DNA of 64,000 bases from an uncultured Prevotellaceae bacterium. GTDB taxonomy: Bacteria; Bacteroidota; Bacteroidia; Bacteroidales; Bacteroidaceae. Location of the stretch: positions 1 to 64,000 of the forward strand of contig CAMHNI010000006.1 in assembly GCA_946186505.1 (NCBI GenBank), written 5' to 3'. Within the stretch, counting starts at the first letter, position 1. Every line of letters begins with the position of its first letter. The notes under the pieces were generated by a model. It was not told the DNA's origin. It ran no database searches and was given only the letters and a program-made list of their open reading frames with translations. Positions 60,217-64,000 of this stretch are shown here, in pieces. Both the position numbers and the translations under genes were made by a program.

Positions 60217-60959
60217 AGATAGAAGTCTTTTGTCAGTTCCTGATACCACGCAGAGCGCTCATTGGGGGCCGTCTCAATGACGCCCTCCGTCTGCTCCAAT
60301 TCAGCGTGGTGCTTCATGAATGCCAGCAGATAGCGACGCGGCTGCTTCCTCGGCGTGGTCTTGACAGCACACTCGCGCACCTTGAACAGTCCTGCCAGCG
60401 CCGCCTCGCTCTCCAACAGCGGCTTGCTATCGAAGGGTATGACCACCGAGAACTCACCGTCGTCAGCCAACAGGCGCTTCACGGCTGCCATCAGGTCACG
60501 GTACGACAGAGAAGCTGCATGGCGTGCCAAAGTGCGCTGGACATCAGGCGATTCCAACGAATCAACAAAGTACGGGGGATTGCTGACGATGGAGTCAAAC
60601 ACAGAGGGTGGAAGGTGGAGAGTGGAAGGTGGAGGGTTCTTCGCAAAGCGAAGCGGCTGAACCGGACTGAAGGTTGTTGCGTCGGCCTCAAGGATGTCGA
60701 TATTGCGGAAGGGCGAACCGGCAACATTCTCACATGCCTGCCCTACTGCACGGGCATCAATGTCAATGCCGACGATACGGGCTTCAGGGTAGCGCTGGGC
60801 CATCATCAGCGCAATGAGACCCGTTCCGGTACCGATATCGAGCACCGCCCTGCCCCCTCGTGCCCATGCGCCGAGGAGTGTCCCGTCGGTACCCACCTTC
60901 ATGGCACACCGGTCTTGACGAACCATGAATTGTCGGAATTGGAAGTAGTCATTTGCCAT
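60213..60959 (-). CDS. trmN6: tRNA1(Val) (adenine-37-N6)-methyltransferase
   Basis: 248 residues. SAM site LDIGTGTGLIALMMAQ (about 40-55), catalytic SNPPYF (near residue 129). Between RFAKN and VFDSIVSNPPY is an extra stretch (NPPPSTLHLPPS, about residues 109-120) encoded by a 7-bp repeat at 60604-60631. It methylates N6 of A37 in tRNA-Val. ATG 60959 follows the -7 box (60969-60976) with 9 bases between; ATG 60971 overlaps the box. Confidence 0.92.
   Translation of the reverse strand: MANDYFQFRQFMVRQDRCAMKVGTDGTLLGAWARGGRAVLDIGTGTGLIALMMAQRYPEARIVGIDIDARAVGQACENVAGSPFRNIDILEADATTFSPVQPLRFAKNPPPSTLHLPPSVFDSIVSNPPYFVDSLESPDVQRTLARHAASLSYRDLMAAVKRLLADDGEFSVVIPFDSKPLLESEAALAGLFKVRECAVKTTPRKQPRRYLLAFMKHHAELEQTEGVIETAPNERSAWYQELTKDFYL
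60604..60631. repeat. heptamer tandem repeat in trmN6, 4 units
   Basis: GGTGGAA-GGTGGAG-AGTGGAA-GGTGGAG (exact phase approximate), coding for Pro/Ser/His-rich residues of trmN6. Confidence 0.75.
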
Positions 60960-60968
60960 AAACAGATG

Positions 60969-60976
60969 CAAAGATA
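60969..60976 (-). promoter_or_regulatory. -7 box (TATCTTTG) of trmN6
   Basis: TATCTTTG on the minus strand, 9 bases before ATG 60959. Confidence 0.6.
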
Positions 60977-61001
60977 CACCTTTTCGTCAAAAAGAATTGT
61001 C

Positions 61002-61038
61002 CTTTAACTCCCTTTAACTCCATTAACTCCTCTAACTC
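61002..61038. repeat. short tandem repeat (TTAACTCC)
   Basis: Four copies of a (T)TTAACTCC-like unit of about 10 bases upstream of the lon promoter. Confidence 0.7.
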
Positions 61039-61051
61039 ACAAAAAAATGTG

Positions 61052-61059
61052 TACCTTTG
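61052..61059 (+). promoter_or_regulatory. -7 box (TACCTTTG) of lon
   Basis: Consensus -7, 23 bases before ATG 61083. Confidence 0.7.
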
Positions 61060-61082
61060 CACGCTCTTAGAAGGTAAAGTAT

Positions 61083-63557
61083 ATGTTTTTAGAAAATCAG
61101 AATAACAAGGCATTCTCCATGATTGCCGACATCGAAGGAGATTTTAAGGACCTCATTAACAACGTGACGACTCCGGACGAGCTGCCTATCCTTGCCGTTC
61201 GCAATCTGGTGCTGTTCCCTGGTGTCGTCTCACCTATCCTCATCGGACGCGAATCAAGCTCGCTGCTCATCAAGCGTGCCGAGAAAAAGCAGATGGTCAT
61301 CGGCATCGTCTGCCAGCGCGACCCTGAAGTGGATGAACCCACCAAGGAAGACCTCTATGAATATGGTGTCTATGCCAAGGTCATCAAGCAGCTGACACTG
61401 CCCAACGGCAATATCACGGCCATCGTACAGGCGCTCGGCAGACTGCGACTGGTTGACATCATCGGCGACCAGCCCTATTTGACGGGCCACGTAGAACAAG
61501 CCCCGGAGATTCAGCCGGAGAAGCGCGACAAGGAATTCCGTACCGCCATGCAGGACTTGCGCCAGCAGGTGAACGACTACATCAACATGAGCGAGGATAT
61601 TCCCGACGAGGCCACTTTCGCCATCCAGAACATCTCGAACGACGTGATGGCACTGAACTTCACATGCTCGAACATGCCGTTCAGCATCAAGGAGAAGATG
61701 ATGCTGTTGGAGTGCGAGTCGGTCAAGGAGCGTTTGTTCAACACGATGAAGGTGCTGAACCGTGAAATCAACCTCCAGCACCTGAAGGCCGACATCCGCA
61801 ACAAGACCCGCGAAGACCTGGACGAGCAACAGCGGCACTACTTCCTGCAGCAGCAGATCAAGAACCTGCAGGCCGAGATGTCGGGCGGCGATAACACCCC
61901 TGAGAAGAACGAGCTGCTGAAAAAAGCAGAGAAGAAGAAGTGGCCGGAAGAGGTGGCCAAGACCTTCTATAAGGAAGCCGACAAACTGGACACGCTGAAC
62001 CAGCAGAGCCCGGACTTCAACGTACAGCTGACGTACCTGCAGACGATGGTTGACCTGCCGTGGGGCGAATATACCAACGACGACCTGAACCTGAAGCGGG
62101 CACAGAAGATTCTCGACCACGACCACTACGGCATGGAGAAGGTGAAGGAGCGCATCCTTGAGCACATGTCGGTGCTGTCGCTGCGCGGTGACCTGAAGTC
62201 GCCCATCATCTGCCTCTATGGTCCTCCGGGAGTCGGCAAGACCTCACTTGGCAAGTCGATTGCCGCCGCCATGAAGCGCAAGTACGTGCGCATTTCACTC
62301 GGCGGACTGCACGATGAGGCTGAGATTCGCGGACACCGACGCACCTATATCGGTGCCATGCCCGGACGCATCATCAAGTCGATACAGAAAGCCGGGTCCA
62401 GCAATCCCGTCTTCATCCTCGACGAGATTGACAAGGTGACGCAGAACACACACAACGGCGATCCCGCCTCGGCACTGCTCGAAGTGCTCGACCCTGAGCA
62501 GAACAACGCCTTCCACGACAACTACCTTGACGTGGACTACGATTTGTCGAAGGTGCTGTTCATCGCTACTGCCAACAACCTCTCGACCATCCCGGGACCC
62601 CTGCGCGACCGCATGGAAATCATCGAGGTCAGCGGCTACATCACTGAGGAGAAGATCGAGATTGCCAAGCGTCATCTCATCCCCCGAGAGATGGAGAATA
62701 CAGGATTGAACATGGTAGAGAAGAAACCGTCGTTCAACAAGGCCGCCATCGAGATGATCATTGAGCGCTACACCCGTGAGAGCGGCGTGCGCCAGTTGGA
62801 GAAGCAAATCAACAAGGCCATGCGTAAACTGGCCTTCAAGCAGGCTCTGAACGGCGAGATGCCCTACAACAAGATTACACCGACGGAGGTGGAAGAGCTG
62901 TTAGGAAATCCCCCATTCTATCGGGATATTTACCAAGGCAACGATTATGCCGGCGTGGTAACGGGACTGGCCTGGACGAGTGTCGGCGGCGAGATTCTGT
63001 TCATCGAGACCTCTCTGTCGAAGGGCAAGGCCGGCAAGCTGACGCTGACGGGTAATCTCGGCGACGTGATGAAGGAGTCGGCGGTGATAGCATTGGAGTA
63101 TGTGAAGGCCCACGTTGACAAGCTCGGCGTTGACTACCGCATCTTCGACCACTGGAACATCCATATCCATGTGCCTGAAGGAGCCACCCCCAAGGACGGT
63201 CCGTCAGCTGGTATCACCATCGCCACAAGCATTGCCTCGGCACTTACACAGCGAAAGGTACGCAAGAACACGGCCATGACGGGTGAGATCACGCTGCGCG
63301 GAAAGGTGCTGCCCGTTGGCGGCATCAAGGAGAAAATCTTAGCTGCCAAACGTGCCGGCATCACCGACATCATGATGTGCCACGAGAATGAGAAGGATGT
63401 CAACGAGATTCCCGACATGTATCTGAAGGGTGTTACCTTCCACTATGTCGAGAACGTGCAGGACGTGTGGAACTTTGCACTGACAAACGAAATGGTAAAG
63501 AACCCGACAGACTTCACCATCCCCGAAGAGGAAGCAAAAGTGATGAGTGATAAGTGA
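61083..63557 (+). CDS. lon: ATP-dependent protease La
   Basis: 824 residues, hexameric AAA+ serine protease for damaged and regulatory proteins. N-terminal substrate domain (about 30-230), AAA+ domain with Walker [10 protein letters not shown] (from residue 380), then the proteolytic domain with Ser708 in GPSAG and Lys751 in GGIKEK. The C-terminal five residues (VMSDK) are encoded by the start of a 7-bp repeat array. Own promoter at 61052. Confidence 0.97.
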   Translation: MFLENQNNKAFSMIADIEGDFKDLINNVTTPDELPILAVRNLVLFPGVVSPILIGRESSSLLIKRAEKKQMVIGIVCQRDPEVDEPTKEDLYEYGVYAKVIKQLTLPNGNITAIVQALGRLRLVDIIGDQPYLTGHVEQAPEIQPEKRDKEFRTAMQDLRQQVNDYINMSEDIPDEATFAIQNISNDVMALNFTCSNMPFSIKEKMMLLECESVKERLFNTMKVLNREINLQHLKADIRNKTREDLDEQQRHYFLQQQIKNLQAEMSGGDNTPEKNELLKKAEKKKWPEEVAKTFYKEADKLDTLNQQSPDFNVQLTYLQTMVDLPWGEYTNDDLNLKRAQKILDHDHYGMEKVKERILEHMSVLSLRGDLKSPIICLYGPPGVGKTSLGKSIAAAMKRKYVRISLGGLHDEAEIRGHRRTYIGAMPGRIIKSIQKAGSSNPVFILDEIDKVTQNTHNGDPASALLEVLDPEQNNAFHDNYLDVDYDLSKVLFIATANNLSTIPGPLRDRMEIIEVSGYITEEKIEIAKRHLIPREMENTGLNMVEKKPSFNKAAIEMIIERYTRESGVRQLEKQINKAMRKLAFKQALNGEMPYNKITPTEVEELLGNPPFYRDIYQGNDYAGVVTGLAWTSVGGEILFIETSLSKGKAGKLTLTGNLGDVMKESAVIALEYVKAHVDKLGVDYRIFDHWNIHIHVPEGATPKDGPSAGITIATSIASALTQRKVRKNTAMTGEITLRGKVLPVGGIKEKILAAKRAGITDIMMCHENEKDVNEIPDMYLKGVTFHYVENVQDVWNFALTNEMVKNPTDFTIPEEEAKVMSDK

Positions 63558-63623
63558 TGAGTGAGAAGTGATAAGTGATGAGTGATAAGTGATGAGTGAT
63601 AAGTGATAAGTGATAAGTGATAA
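63540..63623. repeat. heptamer tandem repeat (GTGATRA), 12 units
   Basis: Twelve 7-base units (GTGATAA/GTGATGA, one GTGAGAA) in a row. The lon stop lies in the third unit and the tgt GTG start is the first base of what would be the 13th. Confidence 0.93.

Positions 63624-64000
<377 letters not shown>

Noticed and set aside
63540..63623. CRISPR-like tandem array
   Set aside because: Units are 7 bases with no spacers and no cas genes; the same holds for the 22-bp array at 55772.

Overview
The window looks like chromosome from a Bacteroidales bacterium, most likely Prevotella or a close relative. Four things point there. Gene starts follow the Bacteroidota -33/-7 promoter (TTTG, about 20 bp, TAnnTTTG), often only a few bases before the ATG and with no Shine-Dalgarno sequence. 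Ribosomal protein S16 carries a long Ala/Lys tail. ProRS is of the archaeal/eukaryal type. Several small families typical of the group are present (DUF3256, DUF4296, DUF5715, Rnf with RseC, BspA-like leucine-rich repeats). No rRNA, tRNA or CRISPR array was seen.

Layout. Bases 1-1160 hold the end of uxuA (mannonate dehydratase). Bases 1.3-10.8 kb form an AT-richer accessory island of defence-type genes and gene remnants: two HigA-like HTH genes, a MmeI-like restriction-modification enzyme with a small Xre regulator in front, RhuM, a DUF1016 nuclease, a winged-helix remnant with a 12-bp coding repeat and a DprA-like protein. Broken pieces of dinD, rhuM, a DUF4062 gene and an HTH gene lie between them. 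The island is bracketed by about 120-bp direct repeats made from the 3' end of the right-hand HTH gene. A VapE-type ATPase and an HU-like protein sit divergently at 11.2-13.5 kb.

From 13.6 kb on the content is mostly housekeeping. It includes trmB, a BspA-like LRR protein, mrp, a Sel1 protein and a GH31 glucosidase/xylosidase. The complete rseC-rnfBCDGEA operon encodes an ion-pumping ferredoxin:NAD oxidoreductase. Then come yihY, rnpB RNA, a C69 dipeptidase, recN, a protease-TPR protein, yebC, pheT, rpsP, a GT2 and an L-rhamnose mutarotase. A cell-wall and small-protein operon follows (DUF1015, YigZ, glucosaminidase-LysM, DUF5715), then a HIT protein, mtgA, an OmpA lipoprotein and proS. A long operon runs from ileS through a DksA-like protein, lspA, DUF4296, a nucleoside transporter, a BFN/UVR protein and rsmE to DUF3256. 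The window ends with carB, a nitrilase, trmN6, lon and the start of tgt.

The most unusual signals are repeats. A palindromic element sits in frame inside ileS and adds about 33 residues. Seven-base tandem arrays recur at several places; one forms the last codons of lon and abuts the start codon of tgt, and another lies inside trmN6. A 22-bp tandem array and a large inverted repeat lie between ileS and carB. Two-hairpin repeats with compensatory changes mark gene-module boundaries in the island.
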